From Pseudarthrobacter sulfonivorans (GTDB lineage Bacteria > Actinomycetota > Actinomycetes > Actinomycetales > Micrococcaceae), in the NCBI RefSeq assembly GCF_024391045.1, contig NZ_JANFCZ010000007.1, positions 1-64,000 on the forward strand: DNA of 64,000 nt, in the 5' to 3' direction. The notes below the pieces were generated by a model, which was not told the DNA's origin, did no database searches, and saw only the letters and a program-made list of their open reading frames with translations. The position numbers and the translations under genes were made by a program. This document shows positions 9,047 through 19,442 of this stretch, piece after piece. Numbering within the stretch: position 1 is the stretch's first letter; every line of letters starts with the position of its first letter.

Positions 9047-9832
9047 ATGAACAGCCCGCTCCTCGCGGACAAGGTGGTCCTTGTCAGCGGTGGCACCCAG
9101 GGCCTCGGCGCCGGCATTGCCCGCCGGGCGGCAGCCGAAGGCGCGGCAGGTGTGGCCGTGACTGGCCGCAACGCCGACTCCGGCGAACGGCTCGCCGCCG
9201 AGCTGGAGCAGTCCGGCGTCAAGGCACGCTTCATCAAAACCGATCTGGCCGACGTCGAGCAGGCCAGGAACTCCGTGCTGGAAACCATCTCCGTGTTCGG
9301 GCAGCTCGACTGCGCCGTCAACGCCGCCGGGCTCACCACCCGCGGCACCATGCTGGACACCACACCGGAACTCTTCGATGCGCACATCGCCGTCAACCTG
9401 AAATCACCGTTTTTCATCATGGCGGAGACAATCAAGCACCTGCGGGAGCGCGGAGTTCCCGGCAGCATCCTGAACGTCATCTCCATCGCCGAACTCGGCG
9501 GCCAGCCCTATCTGGCGCCGTACGTGGCGGCGAAGGCCGGGCTGGCCGGCGCCACCCGGAATGCCGCCCACGCGCACCGCTGGGACAAGATCAGGATCAA
9601 CGGCCTGGACATCGGCTGGACGGCCACCGACGGCGAAGAAGAGACCCAGCGGAAATTTCACGGCGCAGGAGACGACTGGCTGGAAAAAGCCAACGCCTCC
9701 GTGCCGATGGGCAGGCTCGGCCAAGTGGACGAGATCGCCGAATTTGCAGTTTTTCTCCTCTCCAGCAGGAGCGGAGTGGTCACCGGCTCGGTCATTGACT
9801 GGGATCAGAACGTACTTGGAGGATCAGATTGA
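9047..9832 (+). CDS. SDR family oxidoreductase
   Basis: A classical short-chain dehydrogenase of 261 aa. The cofactor loop is SGGTQGLGAG near the N-terminus, the structural NAA motif is present, and the catalytic Tyr-x3-Lys lies in APYVAAKAG. A GGAAAGGAG ribosome-binding site overlaps the end of the iolG-like gene. It probably oxidises or reduces a hydroxyl of an inositol isomer or derived keto acid. Its stop codon overlaps the TTG start of iolE, so the two are translationally coupled. The exact substrate is not evident. Confidence 0.88.
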   Translation: MNSPLLADKVVLVSGGTQGLGAGIARRAAAEGAAGVAVTGRNADSGERLAAELEQSGVKARFIKTDLADVEQARNSVLETISVFGQLDCAVNAAGLTTRGTMLDTTPELFDAHIAVNLKSPFFIMAETIKHLRERGVPGSILNVISIAELGGQPYLAPYVAAKAGLAGATRNAAHAHRWDKIRINGLDIGWTATDGEEETQRKFHGAGDDWLEKANASVPMGRLGQVDEIAEFAVFLLSSRSGVVTGSVIDWDQNVLGGSD

Positions 9833-10716
9833 GCATCATCACCAGCCGCCTTGCCGCCGCCCCCATTTCCTGGGGCGTATGTGAAGTCCCCGGGTGGGGG
9901 CACCAACTTGAAGCAGACCGGGTGCTGTCCGAAATGACGGCACTGGGCATCACCGCCACGGAATTCGGCCCGGCGGGCTTCCTCCCGGAGGAAGCCAACG
10001 CGCGCGCCGAGGTCTTGCAGCGGCACAACCTGCAGGCCATCGGCGGGTTCTTCCCGATCATCCTGCATGATGCCGCGAAGGATCCGCTCAAAGCGGTTTC
10101 GGCGGAACTGGACGCCTACCAGGCAGCGGGTGCCAGCATCATGGTGCTGGCCGCGGAAACCGGCGTCGCCGGATACGATCAGCGCCACGAGCTCGACGCC
10201 GATGGCTGGCACCTGTTCGGCCGGAACCTGGACACCATCGTCAAGGCAGCTGCAGATCAGGGCATCCAGGCAGTGGTGCACCCGCACGTGGGCACCATGA
10301 TCGAGACGACGTCGGACGTCAACCGCGTCCTCAACGACACCGCCGCGAACCTCTGCCTGGACACCGGCCACCTCCTCATCGGCGGCACGGAGCCCGGACA
10401 GCTCGCCCGGGAGTACGCCGCGCGCATCGGCCACACGCACCTCAAGGACGTGCGAAGGGCCGTCGCCGAGCGCGTCCAGAAGGGTGAAATCTCCTACACC
10501 GACGGCGTCAAGTCCGGGATGTACGTCCCGCTCGGCCAGGGAGACGTGGGCATCGCCGACATCGTCCTGAACCTCCTTGAAGCTGGCTATGGCGGCTGGT
10601 TCACGATGGAGCAGGACACCATCCTCGAAGCAGCACCGGAAGGCGAAGGTCCCGTCCAGGATGTCCGGCAGTCCGTGGCGTTCCTCCGGGACCTGGAAGC
10701 CGGGCTCGCCACATGA
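9829..10716 (+). CDS. iolE: Inosose dehydratase (IolE)
   Basis: A 295-aa TIM-barrel protein of the AP-endonuclease-2 / xylose-isomerase-like family. It dehydrates 2-keto-myo-inositol to the trihydroxycyclohexane-dione that IolD hydrolyses. The N-terminus APISWGVCEVPGWG is the IolE hallmark. The metal-binding region includes HPHVGTMIE and the CLDTGHLL segment, and GHTHLKDV is visible near residue 203. The start is a TTG overlapping the upstream TGA (TTGA), preceded by GGAGGATC. The stop overlaps the next ATG in turn. Together with iolD and the iolG-like gene it supports an inositol pathway here. Confidence 0.93.
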   Translation: MSIITSRLAAAPISWGVCEVPGWGHQLEADRVLSEMTALGITATEFGPAGFLPEEANARAEVLQRHNLQAIGGFFPIILHDAAKDPLKAVSAELDAYQAAGASIMVLAAETGVAGYDQRHELDADGWHLFGRNLDTIVKAAADQGIQAVVHPHVGTMIETTSDVNRVLNDTAANLCLDTGHLLIGGTEPGQLAREYAARIGHTHLKDVRRAVAERVQKGEISYTDGVKSGMYVPLGQGDVGIADIVLNLLEAGYGGWFTMEQDTILEAAPEGEGPVQDVRQSVAFLRDLEAGLAT

Positions 10717-11738
10717 GTGCGGTGCGCTGGGGCGTCCTCACCACCGCACGCATCGCCCAGGACAGGTTCCTGCCGGCCATGCAGAAGGCCCGCAACGCCA
10801 CCGCCTCGGCCATCAGCAGCCCCAACGGCCGTGCCGCCGAGGTCGCCGTGCGCTTCGGCATCCCGACTGCCTACTCCTCCCATGAGGAACTGCTGGCTGA
10901 TCCGGCCATTGAGGCCGTCTACCTGCCGTTTCCCAACGGACTGCACACCGAATGGATCATCGCGGCAGCGGAGGCCGGCAAGGACATCCTCTGCGAGAAG
11001 CCACTGGTGGGCAGCCTCGAGGACTATGCCCGCGTCGTCGAGGCCTGCGAGCGCAACGGTGTGAGCCTGATGGAAGCGTTCATGTACAGGTTCCACCCGC
11101 AGCACCAGAAGGTCCGTGAGTTCATCGACGCCGGCCGGATCGGCCAGATTGTGTCGATGCATGCGCGCTTCCACTTTGTGATGGACCGCAGCCCGGGGGA
11201 AGTCCGGCTGCAGACGGGACTGGAGGGCGGCGCCGTCAATGACGTTGGGTGCTACGCCATCGACATCATGAACATGGTGATGGGGCGGACCCCCGTCAGC
11301 GTGTATGCCAAGGGCACCAGCCCGTCGGACCCCGTGGAGACCACCGTCGCCGCGATCCTGGATTACGACGGCGTGATCGGCACCTTGGACTGCGGCTTCG
11401 AAGGACCCCGCACCAACACCTTCCAGATCATCGGCACCAAGGGACAGATCACCCTCGACAAGGCGTTTGACCCCGACCCCGGGGACGCGGCCCGCGTGAC
11501 CGTCTCGCTCCGGGACGGCAGCACCGAGGTCTTCGATGTCATCGAGGACCCGTTCAAGGTCGAAATTGAACGGTTCAGCATCTGGGCCCGCAGCGCCGGG
11601 CAGGAGGTTGTCCATCAGGAACTGACGGAGCAGAACCTGGCCGTCCGCCTCGCCATCCATGAATCCCTGGCCGCAGGACTCCCGCGGGACGTCGAACCGG
11701 TGCACGCCGTGGAACACCACTTACTACAGGAGCAGTAA
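10713..11738 (+). CDS. Gfo/Idh/MocA family oxidoreductase (third in cluster)
   Basis: A 341-aa NAD(P)-dependent dehydrogenase with an N-terminal Rossmann fold (WGVLTTARIAQDRFLP) and the EKP motif in CEKPLVGS, followed by the alpha/beta C-terminal domain. The pattern (start VRWGVLTTARIA, FMYRFHPQHQ) is that of the D-xylose-1-dehydrogenase / glucose-fructose oxidoreductase-like branch, not IolG. The ATG overlaps the iolE stop. It ends 3 bp before the iolA/mmsA gene. It may handle an alternative cyclitol or sugar. The substrate is uncertain. Confidence 0.86.
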   Translation: MSAVRWGVLTTARIAQDRFLPAMQKARNATASAISSPNGRAAEVAVRFGIPTAYSSHEELLADPAIEAVYLPFPNGLHTEWIIAAAEAGKDILCEKPLVGSLEDYARVVEACERNGVSLMEAFMYRFHPQHQKVREFIDAGRIGQIVSMHARFHFVMDRSPGEVRLQTGLEGGAVNDVGCYAIDIMNMVMGRTPVSVYAKGTSPSDPVETTVAAILDYDGVIGTLDCGFEGPRTNTFQIIGTKGQITLDKAFDPDPGDAARVTVSLRDGSTEVFDVIEDPFKVEIERFSIWARSAGQEVVHQELTEQNLAVRLAIHESLAAGLPRDVEPVHAVEHHLLQEQ

Positions 11739-11741
11739 CCC

Positions 11742-13235
11742 ATGACTTTCATCAACCACTTCATCAGCGGATCCGAGGCTGCAGGTTCCGGAACCGACAC
11801 CAAGCCCGTCTACAACCCCGCCACGGGCGCCATCACCGCAGAGCTGCGGCTGGCCAACCAGGCGGACCTTGAGACCACCGTGGCTGCGGCCAAGGCCGCC
11901 GCCGTCACCTGGGGCGACATTTCCCTGGCCAAGCGCACGGCCGTGCTGTTCAAGTTCCGCGAACTCGTCGCGTCCCACGTGGACGACCTCGCCGCGTTGA
12001 TCACCGCCGAGCACGGCAAGGTCCTGTCCGACGCGAAGGGCGAGATCGGCCGCGGCCTGGAGGTCATCGAGTTTGCCTGCGGCATCCCGCAACTCCTCAA
12101 GGGGGAGTACTCGGACCAGGTTTCCACCGGGATTGATGTGTTCTCGTTCCGCGAGCCGATCGGCGTGGTTGCCGGCATCACCCCGTTCAACTTCCCCGTG
12201 ATGGTGCCGCTCTGGATGGCCCCGATGGCGATCGCCACCGGCAACGCCTTCATCCTCAAGCCCTCCCACCGTGTCCCGTCAGCGGCCATGCTGCTGGCTG
12301 ACCTGTTCAAGCAGGCGGGGCTGCCCGACGGCGTGTTCCAGGTCCTGCACGGTGACCGTGAGGTGGTCTCCGGCCTGCTGACGCACCCGGACGTAGACGG
12401 CATCTCCTTCGTGGGCTCCACCCCGGTGGCCAAGCACATCAATGAAGTGGCAACGGCGCATGGCAAGCGGGTCCAGGCCCTGGGCGGGGCGAAGAACCAC
12501 GCGATCGTGCTGCCCGACGCCGACCTCGACAACGCCGCCGACCACCTGGCCGCGGCCGCATTTGGCTCCGCCGGGCAGCGCTGCATGGCCATTTCCGTCG
12601 CGGTGGCTGTGGGGGACGCCGCCGACCTGCTGGTCAAGAAGGTGGAGGAGCGCGCCGTGGCCGTCCGGGTCAAGAACGGCACGGAACCCGACGCCGACAT
12701 GGGCCCGGTCATCAGTGCGGACTCCAGGAACTTCATCGTCAAGACCATTGGCGAGGCGGAAGCCGCCGGAGCCGCCATGGTGGTGGACGGCCGCGACCTC
12801 GTGGTTCCCGGCCACGAAGAGGGCTTTTGGGTTGGCCCCACGGTCATCGACCATGTGAAGACCGAGATGAGCGCGTACACCGAGGAGATCTTCGGACCGG
12901 TCCTTGTGGTGGTCCGGGTGGAGGATCTCGACGCCGGAATCGCCCTGATCAACGCCAACCCGTACGGCAATGGCACCGCGATCTTCACCTCGTCCGGCGC
13001 TGCTGCCCGGAAGTTCCAGCGGTCCGTGGATGTGGGCATGATCGGCATCAACGTGCCCCTGCCGGTGCCGGTTGCCTACTACTCCTTCGGCGGCTGGAAG
13101 GCCTCGCTCTTCGGCGACAAGCACATCTACGGCCCCGAGGGCGTGTCCTTCTACACCCGCGGCAAGGTGGTCACGTCCCGCTGGCCCGAGGCCAGCCATG
13201 CGTCCGGGGCGTCGTATAACTTCCCGTCCAACTGA
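11742..13235 (+). CDS. iolA: CoA-acylating methylmalonate-semialdehyde dehydrogenase (IolA/MmsA)
   Basis: A 497-aa dehydrogenase that converts malonate semialdehyde or methylmalonate semialdehyde to acetyl-CoA or propionyl-CoA, the last step of inositol catabolism (also valine degradation). Features are ITPFNFPVMVPLWM, the Cys in GSAGQRCMAIS and the C-terminal YSFGGWKASLFGD block. The usual catalytic Glu position is replaced by an Asn-containing GGAKNHAIV segment, which is typical of the CoA-dependent MmsA group. An AGGAGCAG ribosome-binding site precedes the ATG. It closes the operon. Confidence 0.93.
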   Translation: MTFINHFISGSEAAGSGTDTKPVYNPATGAITAELRLANQADLETTVAAAKAAAVTWGDISLAKRTAVLFKFRELVASHVDDLAALITAEHGKVLSDAKGEIGRGLEVIEFACGIPQLLKGEYSDQVSTGIDVFSFREPIGVVAGITPFNFPVMVPLWMAPMAIATGNAFILKPSHRVPSAAMLLADLFKQAGLPDGVFQVLHGDREVVSGLLTHPDVDGISFVGSTPVAKHINEVATAHGKRVQALGGAKNHAIVLPDADLDNAADHLAAAAFGSAGQRCMAISVAVAVGDAADLLVKKVEERAVAVRVKNGTEPDADMGPVISADSRNFIVKTIGEAEAAGAAMVVDGRDLVVPGHEEGFWVGPTVIDHVKTEMSAYTEEIFGPVLVVVRVEDLDAGIALINANPYGNGTAIFTSSGAAARKFQRSVDVGMIGINVPLPVPVAYYSFGGWKASLFGDKHIYGPEGVSFYTRGKVVTSRWPEASHASGASYNFPSN

Positions 13236-13329
13236 CGGGACCCTGACGGGAACCGACGGACCTCGACAAGCCCAACCGCCAGGCTTAAAATTGCTCCGCC
13301 GGGACCCGACAAGTTGGAAAGGGTTCGAG

Positions 13330-13722
13330 ATGGGAAACGAGGAAGACGCCGCACTGGTGCGGCGCGGGTACGCAGCCTTCAATTCGGGCGATATCGAAAC
13401 ACTGAAGGGCCTCTTCGCCCCTGATGCGGTCTGGCGCGTTGGCGGCAACGGCGGCCTCGCCGGGGTCAAACAAGGGGCGGACGAGATTTTGGCTTATTTC
13501 GGCGAGCTGTTTTCGCGCTCGGGCGGCACGGCAAAGGCTGAACTTCAGGATGTGATCGCCGGTGAGAGCCACACTGTGGCCCTGCAAACCTCCCAAGCCC
13601 AACGGAACGGCCAGTCCATGGAGCAGCATGGCGTCATCGTCTTCACGCTTAAGGACGGCAAAGTCACCGAGGTCAACGAGTTCCAGGAGGACACGGCGAA
13701 GGCCTCCGAGTTCTGGTCCTGA
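13330..13722 (+). CDS. SnoaL/NTF2-like protein
   Basis: A 130-aa protein with the nuclear-transport-factor-2-like fold: an N-terminal helix (ALVRRGYAAFNSGDIETL), an APDAVW strand start and a C-terminal HGVIVFTLKDGKVTEV strand. The start is the ATG at 13330, after GGAAAGGGTT. The reading frame upstream of it overlaps iolA and is not coding. Such small proteins include isomerases, hydrolases and many proteins with no known activity. The gene is 94 bp after iolA and may be independent of it. No catalytic residues can be assigned with confidence. Confidence 0.82.
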   Translation: MGNEEDAALVRRGYAAFNSGDIETLKGLFAPDAVWRVGGNGGLAGVKQGADEILAYFGELFSRSGGTAKAELQDVIAGESHTVALQTSQAQRNGQSMEQHGVIVFTLKDGKVTEVNEFQEDTAKASEFWS

Positions 13723-13745
13723 GGGGCTGATTCAGGAACCGTGCT

Positions 13746-13775
13746 CCGGGCCGGCCGCGTGTGCGGCCGGCCTGG
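13746..13775. terminator. Hairpin after NTF2-like gene
   Basis: Perfect inverted repeat GGCCGGCCGC - GTGT - GCGGCCGGCC, extendable by three more pairs at the base. It lies 24 bp after the stop of the NTF2-like gene and just beyond the 3' end of the katG remnant on the other strand. It has no T-tract, so it is a hairpin-type terminator of the kind common in high-GC actinobacteria. Confidence 0.6.
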
Positions 13776-13784
13776 AGACACCCG

Positions 13785-14039
<255 letters not shown>

Positions 14040-14220
14040 TCATGAGATTCCTTCCATGTGGCCGAGGCCGTGGAGCGGACTCGGGCGGCCGGTTCAACCT
14101 TTCCATTTGACCATGTACGGTCAGCGCGGGGGAGGGTTCTGCGCCCTCAGAGAACTGACCGTCTTTCTCCTGCCGGAACAAGCCCAGTTCCCAGCCTCCG
14201 GACGTAAACTGACCTTCGCA

Positions 14221-14233
14221 TCACGTTATGTGA
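14221..14233. promoter_or_regulatory. Short palindrome upstream of ABC exporter operon
   Basis: TCACGTTATGTGA: 4-bp inverted arms around a 5-bp centre, ending 19 bp before the exporter start codon. The same 13-mer with one central change (TCACGTTGTGTGA) occurs upstream of the ECF transporter/lipoprotein operon at 56082-56094. It is a possible operator. With short arms and only two copies, confidence is low. Confidence 0.3.
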
Positions 14234-14252
14234 GCCTTGGAACAGGAGCCTG

Positions 14253-15986
14253 ATGCTCTGGAAACTGCTTGTTGAATACCTGCGGCCGCACCGGCAGCTG
14301 CTGATCGCCGTCGTGGTTTTCCAGCTGGCGCAGTCCATCGCGTCCCTCTACCTGCCCACGCTGAACGCGGACATCATCGACGAAGGCGTGGCCAAGGGGA
14401 ATACCGGCGTCATCCTTAACCTCGGCGGGCTGATGCTGGGCATCACGCTGCTGCAGATCGTGTGCTCCATTGTCGCCGTGTATTTCGCGGCGAAGGCCGC
14501 GATGGGCCTGGGCCGGGACCTGCGCGGCGCCATCTTTGGACGGGTGGGTGAGTTCTCCGAGCAGGAGGTCACCAAGTTCGGCGCGCCCAGCCTGATCACG
14601 CGCTCCACGAACGATGTCCAGCAGGTCCAGCAGCTGGTGCTGATGTCCGCCACCATGCTGGTCACCGCGCCCATGCTGAGCATTGGCGGCGTGATCATGG
14701 CGGTCCGGCAGGACGCGCAGCTGTCCTGGCTGATCGCCGTCTCCGTCCCGGTGCTGCTGATCGCCGTCGGCCTCATCATCACGCGGATGGTGCCGCTGTT
14801 CCGGAAGATGCAGAAGCGGATCGACACGGTGAACCGCGTCCTCCGAGAGCAGCTCACCGGCATCAGGGTGGTGCGGGCGTTCGTCCGGGAGGACATCGAA
14901 ACCGCCCGGTTCGCGCAGGCCAACGAGGACGTCACGGACACCGCGCTGCGTGCCGGCCGGCTGATGGCGCTCGCGTTCCCCACCGTGATGCTGGTGCTGA
15001 ACGTCTCCAGCGTGGCCGTGATCTGGTTCGGCTCGTTCCGGATCGAGGACGGCTCCATGCAGGTGGGCACCCTCATCGCGTTCCTGAGCTACCTGATGCA
15101 GATCCTGATGTCCGTCATGATGGCCACGTTCATGGCCGTGATGATCCCGCGCGCCTCGGTGTCCGCGGACCGGATCGGTGAGGTGCTGGGGACGGAATCG
15201 AGCGTTCGGCCGCCGAAGAATCCCCGCAGCAGCGCCGTCCGGCGTGGGGAACTGGAACTGCGCGACGCCGGATTCGCCTACCCGGGTGCCGATCAGCCCG
15301 TCCTGTCCGGGATCAGCTTCACCGCCAGGGCCGGGCAGACCACGGCCATCATCGGCAGCACCGGCTCGGGCAAGACCACGCTGGTAAACCTCATGCCGCG
15401 GCTGTTCGACGCCACCACCGGCTCTGTGATGATCGACGGCGTGGACGTTCGCGAGCTGCACCCGGACCTGCTCTGGGGGCACATCGGGCTGGTTCCGCAG
15501 CGTCCGTATCTGTTCAGCGGGACCGTCCGCAGCAACCTGCAGTACGGCAAGCCGGATGCCACCGAGGATGAGCTCTGGGCCGCGCTGGACATCGCCCAGG
15601 CGCGCGACTTCGTGGAGGAGATGGAGGGCGGACTCGACGCGCCAATCAGCCAGGGCGGCACCAACGTTTCCGGCGGGCAGCGGCAGCGGCTGGCGATTGC
15701 CCGGGCCCTGGTGAAACGGCCCGAACTGTACATCTTTGACGACTCGTTCTCCTCGCTGGACACCGGCACCGACGCCCGGCTGCGCCAGGCACTCAAGCGC
15801 AGCACCGCCGGCGCCACGCTGGTGATCATCGCCCAGCGGGTCTCCAGCATCGTGACCGCGGACCAGATCCTGGTGCTCGACGACGGCAGGATCGTGGGAC
15901 GCGGCACGCACCGAGAGCTGCTGGAGACCTCTGAGACGTACCGCGAAATTGTGTCCTCCCAGCTGGCGGCGGAGGAGACGGTATGA
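14253..15986 (+). CDS. ABC exporter half-transporter A (degenerate ATPase site)
   Basis: A 577-aa fused membrane/ATPase protein of the multidrug/lipid exporter type. The N-terminal membrane domain has about six segments (roughly residues 15-290) and the nucleotide-binding domain starts near 330. Walker A is GSTGSGKTT and the signature is the canonical VSGGQRQ. Walker B ends in FDDS with Asp where the catalytic Glu should be, and the H-loop His is Gln (IIAQRVSS). This is the pattern of the non-catalytic partner of heterodimeric exporters such as TM287/288 or LmrCD. AGGAG precedes the ATG. The stop overlaps the start of the partner gene. The substrate is unknown. Confidence 0.92.
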   Translation: MLWKLLVEYLRPHRQLLIAVVVFQLAQSIASLYLPTLNADIIDEGVAKGNTGVILNLGGLMLGITLLQIVCSIVAVYFAAKAAMGLGRDLRGAIFGRVGEFSEQEVTKFGAPSLITRSTNDVQQVQQLVLMSATMLVTAPMLSIGGVIMAVRQDAQLSWLIAVSVPVLLIAVGLIITRMVPLFRKMQKRIDTVNRVLREQLTGIRVVRAFVREDIETARFAQANEDVTDTALRAGRLMALAFPTVMLVLNVSSVAVIWFGSFRIEDGSMQVGTLIAFLSYLMQILMSVMMATFMAVMIPRASVSADRIGEVLGTESSVRPPKNPRSSAVRRGELELRDAGFAYPGADQPVLSGISFTARAGQTTAIIGSTGSGKTTLVNLMPRLFDATTGSVMIDGVDVRELHPDLLWGHIGLVPQRPYLFSGTVRSNLQYGKPDATEDELWAALDIAQARDFVEEMEGGLDAPISQGGTNVSGGQRQRLAIARALVKRPELYIFDDSFSSLDTGTDARLRQALKRSTAGATLVIIAQRVSSIVTADQILVLDDGRIVGRGTHRELLETSETYREIVSSQLAAEETV

Positions 15987-18001
15987 GCCCGGAACCCACT
16001 CCCGAAGCCGGCACCAAAGCCGCACCCGCCGCCAAAACCGGAGGCGCCGCCGTCGTACGCATTCCGCGCCCGGCGGGCGGGCCGGGACGCGGCGGACCGT
16101 TCGGCGGGATGAACATCCCGGCGGAGAAGGCGATGAACTTCTGGCCGTCAGCCAGGCGGCTGGCCGGGACGCTGCGGCCCGAACGGCTGTGGCTGCTGCT
16201 GGTGCTGGTGGCGGCGGCGGTGAGTGTGGCGCTCTCGGTGATCGGGCCGCGGCTGCTGGGGGAGGGCACCAACCTGATCTTCGCCGGGGTGGTGTCCAGG
16301 CAGCTGCCCGCCGGGGTGACCAAGGAGCAGCTGATCGCGCAGCTGCGGGCCGTGGGGGAGAACCAGAAGGCGGACATGCTCACGCCGATGGCGCTGACGC
16401 CGGGGCAGGGGATCGACTTCGCGGCGCTGGGGAACGTGCTGACGTGGGCGCTGGTGCTGTATGTGCTGGCGTCGGCGCTGATGTGGGTGCAGGCGTATGT
16501 GCTGAACGGGGTGGTGCAGCGGACGGTGTTCGGGCTGCGCGAGAGGATCGAGGCGAAGATCAACCGGCTGCCGCTGCGGTACTTCGATTCGATCCAGCGC
16601 GGCGAGCTGCTCAGCCGGGTGACGAACGACGTGGACAACATCTCCCAGAGCCTGCAGCAGTCCATCAGCCAGGCGGTCACGTCGGTGCTGACGGTGGTGG
16701 GTGTGCTGGTGATGATGGTGATCCTCTCGCCCACGCTGGCGCTGATCGCGCTGGTGACCATTCCGCTGACACTGGGGATCACGGCGCTGATCGCCAAGCG
16801 CTCGCAGAAGCTGTTTGTGGCGCAGTGGAAGCACACCGGGGAGCTGAACGGGCAGATCGAGGAGACCTACACCGGGCATGCGCTGGTGAAGGTGTTCGGC
16901 CGGCAGCGCGAGGTGGAGGAGCGGTTCCGGCAGAAGAACGTGGAGCTGTATAGCGCGAGCTTCGGCGCGCAGTTCATTTCCGGGCTGATCATGCCGGCCA
17001 TGACGTTCATCGGGAACCTGGTGTACGTGGGGATCGCGGTGGTGGGCGGCCTGCAGGTGGCGTCCGGGGCCATGCAGCTGGGCGATGTGCAGGCGTTCAT
17101 CCAGTACTCGCGGCAGTTCACCATGCCGCTGGCGCAGCTGGGGTCCATGGCCAACCTGCTGCAGTCCGGGGTGGCGTCCGCCGAGCGGGTGTTCTCGCTG
17201 CTGGATGAATCTGAAGAATCCGAAGAGGCTCCTGCTTCTTCGGAGCCGGTGTTTGGGCGGGGGCGGCTGGTGTTTGAGGACGTGTCCTTCTCGTATTCGC
17301 CGGACAAGCCGCTGATCGCTGACCTTTCGTTGGTGGCGGAGCCGGGGCAGACGGTGGCAATCGTCGGGCCCACCGGTGCGGGCAAGACCACGCTGGTGAA
17401 CCTGATGATGCGGTTCTACGAGCTGGATGCGGGGCGGATAACGCTCGACGGCGTGGACATCACCTCGGTGCCGCGGCGTGAGCTGCGCTCGCGCCTGGGG
17501 ATGGTGCTGCAGGATACGTGGCTGTTCGGCGGGACCATCCGGGACAACATCGCGTACGGCCGGCCATCTGCTTCGGAAGACGAGATTTTGGAGGCGGCGC
17601 GGGCGACGTATGTGGACCGGTTCGTGCGGTCCTTGCCGGAGGGGTACGACACGGTTCTGGAGGACGAGGGTTCTAATGTTTCGGCTGGTGAGAAGCAGTT
17701 GCTGACGATCGCCCGGGCGTTCCTGGCCCGGCCGTCGGTACTGATCCTTGACGAGGCGACCTCCTCCGTGGATACGCGGACCGAGGTGTTGGTGCAGAAG
17801 GCGATGAATGCCTTGCGCTCCGACCGGACTTCCTTTGTGATTGCGCACCGCCTGTCCACGATCCGCGACGCCGACCTCATCCTGGTGATGGAGGCCGGGC
17901 AGATCGTGGAGCAGGGGACGCACGCTTCATTGCTGGCTGCGGGCGGGGCCTATGCCCGGCTGTACGAGGCCCAGTTCGCGGCTCCGGTGGCGGAGGTTTA
18001 A
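15983..18001 (+). CDS. ABC exporter half-transporter B (catalytic ATPase site)
   Basis: A 672-aa partner of the preceding exporter. An Ala/Pro/Gly-rich N-terminal extension of about 45 residues precedes the membrane domain. The ATPase has Walker [10 protein letters not shown], Walker [10 protein letters not shown] with the catalytic Glu and a normal H-loop IAHRLST, but its signature is altered (VSAGEKQ). This asymmetry is complementary to half A, so the pair should form one working and one degenerate ATP site. The ATG overlaps the upstream TGA. It is expected to form a heterodimer in the cytoplasmic membrane that exports drugs, lipids or peptides. Confidence 0.92.
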   Translation: MSPEPTPEAGTKAAPAAKTGGAAVVRIPRPAGGPGRGGPFGGMNIPAEKAMNFWPSARRLAGTLRPERLWLLLVLVAAAVSVALSVIGPRLLGEGTNLIFAGVVSRQLPAGVTKEQLIAQLRAVGENQKADMLTPMALTPGQGIDFAALGNVLTWALVLYVLASALMWVQAYVLNGVVQRTVFGLRERIEAKINRLPLRYFDSIQRGELLSRVTNDVDNISQSLQQSISQAVTSVLTVVGVLVMMVILSPTLALIALVTIPLTLGITALIAKRSQKLFVAQWKHTGELNGQIEETYTGHALVKVFGRQREVEERFRQKNVELYSASFGAQFISGLIMPAMTFIGNLVYVGIAVVGGLQVASGAMQLGDVQAFIQYSRQFTMPLAQLGSMANLLQSGVASAERVFSLLDESEESEEAPASSEPVFGRGRLVFEDVSFSYSPDKPLIADLSLVAEPGQTVAIVGPTGAGKTTLVNLMMRFYELDAGRITLDGVDITSVPRRELRSRLGMVLQDTWLFGGTIRDNIAYGRPSASEDEILEAARATYVDRFVRSLPEGYDTVLEDEGSNVSAGEKQLLTIARAFLARPSVLILDEATSSVDTRTEVLVQKAMNALRSDRTSFVIAHRLSTIRDADLILVMEAGQIVEQGTHASLLAAGGAYARLYEAQFAAPVAEV

Positions 18002-18095
18002 GGGTTTAGCATTGCCGGCATATACACCATGGCGCTTAGCTTCTGACTGAGGAATCTGCTATAGAGTCGGATGGTCCGAGCGTGAGGGGAAAATA

Positions 18096-19442
18096 ATGAT
18101 CGGCAGCGTCGACAACTTGCGGGCCATGCATCGCCTTGGTGACAATTGCGAAGCTCACGGGCACCAAGAATGCGCCGACGAGGCCACTTGCTCGGCCCTA
18201 AATCGCTGGGCCGCGTCGGAGGTAGACGCATACCAATCGGCTATTCAATTCGAAGCTCCAATAGATGCAGTTGCGCTTCCGGCTGACGGGCCAAATGCGC
18301 TAACGCCGACAGCTGACCTCATGGCATGTGCCGCGGTGAACATTCTCAGTGTTCCGTGGACGCACAGCGGCCTCAAACGTATGATCTGGGCTACGTCTTC
18401 TTTGGCCCGGTTGGCCGAACGGGGCGTGCCCGCCGATGCGTTCGTACGCACGCATCTGGCCGACCGAATCCGTCGAAAGATTGCACTGCACGTTGCTGTG
18501 GCGTGGTCGCATTTTCAGCGTGAAGGCACAATGGACGGTATTCCTCATCAGGCCGCTTCGTGGCTGGCTTTATTCGAAAGAACAGTTGGCTTTAGTAGCT
18601 CAGATTCCTCCCGCTCATTTCTGGATGCTCTGATTGCGGCGTCCACGGGAGAGTTCCGGACGGCCGTCGAAGATTGGATCAAGTCGGCCGCCATAGCCCA
18701 CATTGCTGCCTGGCGTATCGATGATCCCTTGATCGTTAGCGTGCCGGTGGAGGCGCTCGCAGTCAAAGGCGGCCCGGAGGCATCACAGTGGGTGTTTGAT
18801 CGCTTCACGAAGACCTACATACACGAGTGGCAAAATGAATCTGTTGCTTGGGAACTCAGCTTCGCACTTGCGAGCGAGCAGACGGCCCGGCGAAGTGGAA
18901 TCGATATGCGGTGGTTGATGGAGCGGCCCCCGTCTGTTGCTCTGTCGGCGAACACTCTGGTCCGTCAACACACTTTGTGGGCCGATGAGCCTGATCTCAT
19001 CCTCAGTGGCACCTCTGAGTCGCAGTTGATGGAAGACATTCTTCACTTGATCTATGCGAAGGAGATCCGCGGCGCCCAAGAGCTTGCCACGGAAGTCTGT
19101 AGTAGAAATCCCGGGAGTTTTGCCTTGAAGCGTCTAAGGGCCTTCACGCTGGTTCCGACGGATCCGAGTTCAGCGCGGATGTTGCTGCTAGGCGACCAGA
19201 ATACCTCCGAGCCGTGGCTTAGAACGCTGAATTTGGCCTCATGTGCCATTGTGGTCAGAGATTACGTGAGCGCAGGCACCTACCTTTCAGAGTTGGACCT
19301 AAGTGAATTCCTACATGAATCTGCGTGGCTCTGGGTGCCAAGTTCACTCCAAAAAGGACACGCTGAAGTCCGGAGTTACCAGGTTGACGCGTGGGTGATG
19401 GCTGCACGGGATGTTCTGGAAGCTGGGAAACTATCTAACTAG
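18096..19442 (+). CDS. Hypothetical protein, 448 aa, unrecognised
   Basis: I do not recognise this protein. It is mostly helical in composition, with no signal peptide, membrane segment or obvious catalytic motif. The N-terminus holds Cys/His residues (CEAHGHQECADEATC) that could bind a metal but may be chance. A good ribosome-binding site (GAGGGGA) lies 6 bp before the ATG, and a TATAGA box is at 18060-18065. Base composition is clearly less GC-rich than in the flanking exporter and metH genes, and codon use is mixed, which suggests acquisition by transfer. It overlaps the 3' end of the convergent acetyltransferase gene by 12 bp. It neighbours a toxin-antitoxin pair and a GIY-YIG protein, so an accessory or defence role is possible but unproven. 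Confidence 0.7.
   Translation: MIGSVDNLRAMHRLGDNCEAHGHQECADEATCSALNRWAASEVDAYQSAIQFEAPIDAVALPADGPNALTPTADLMACAAVNILSVPWTHSGLKRMIWATSSLARLAERGVPADAFVRTHLADRIRRKIALHVAVAWSHFQREGTMDGIPHQAASWLALFERTVGFSSSDSSRSFLDALIAASTGEFRTAVEDWIKSAAIAHIAAWRIDDPLIVSVPVEALAVKGGPEASQWVFDRFTKTYIHEWQNESVAWELSFALASEQTARRSGIDMRWLMERPPSVALSANTLVRQHTLWADEPDLILSGTSESQLMEDILHLIYAKEIRGAQELATEVCSRNPGSFALKRLRAFTLVPTDPSSARMLLLGDQNTSEPWLRTLNLASCAIVVRDYVSAGTYLSELDLSEFLHESAWLWVPSSLQKGHAEVRSYQVDAWVMAARDVLEAGKLSN

Noticed and set aside
16148..17923. A 591-codon frame antisense to the second exporter gene
   Set aside because: His/Arg/Pro-rich shadow of a well-supported ABC transporter.
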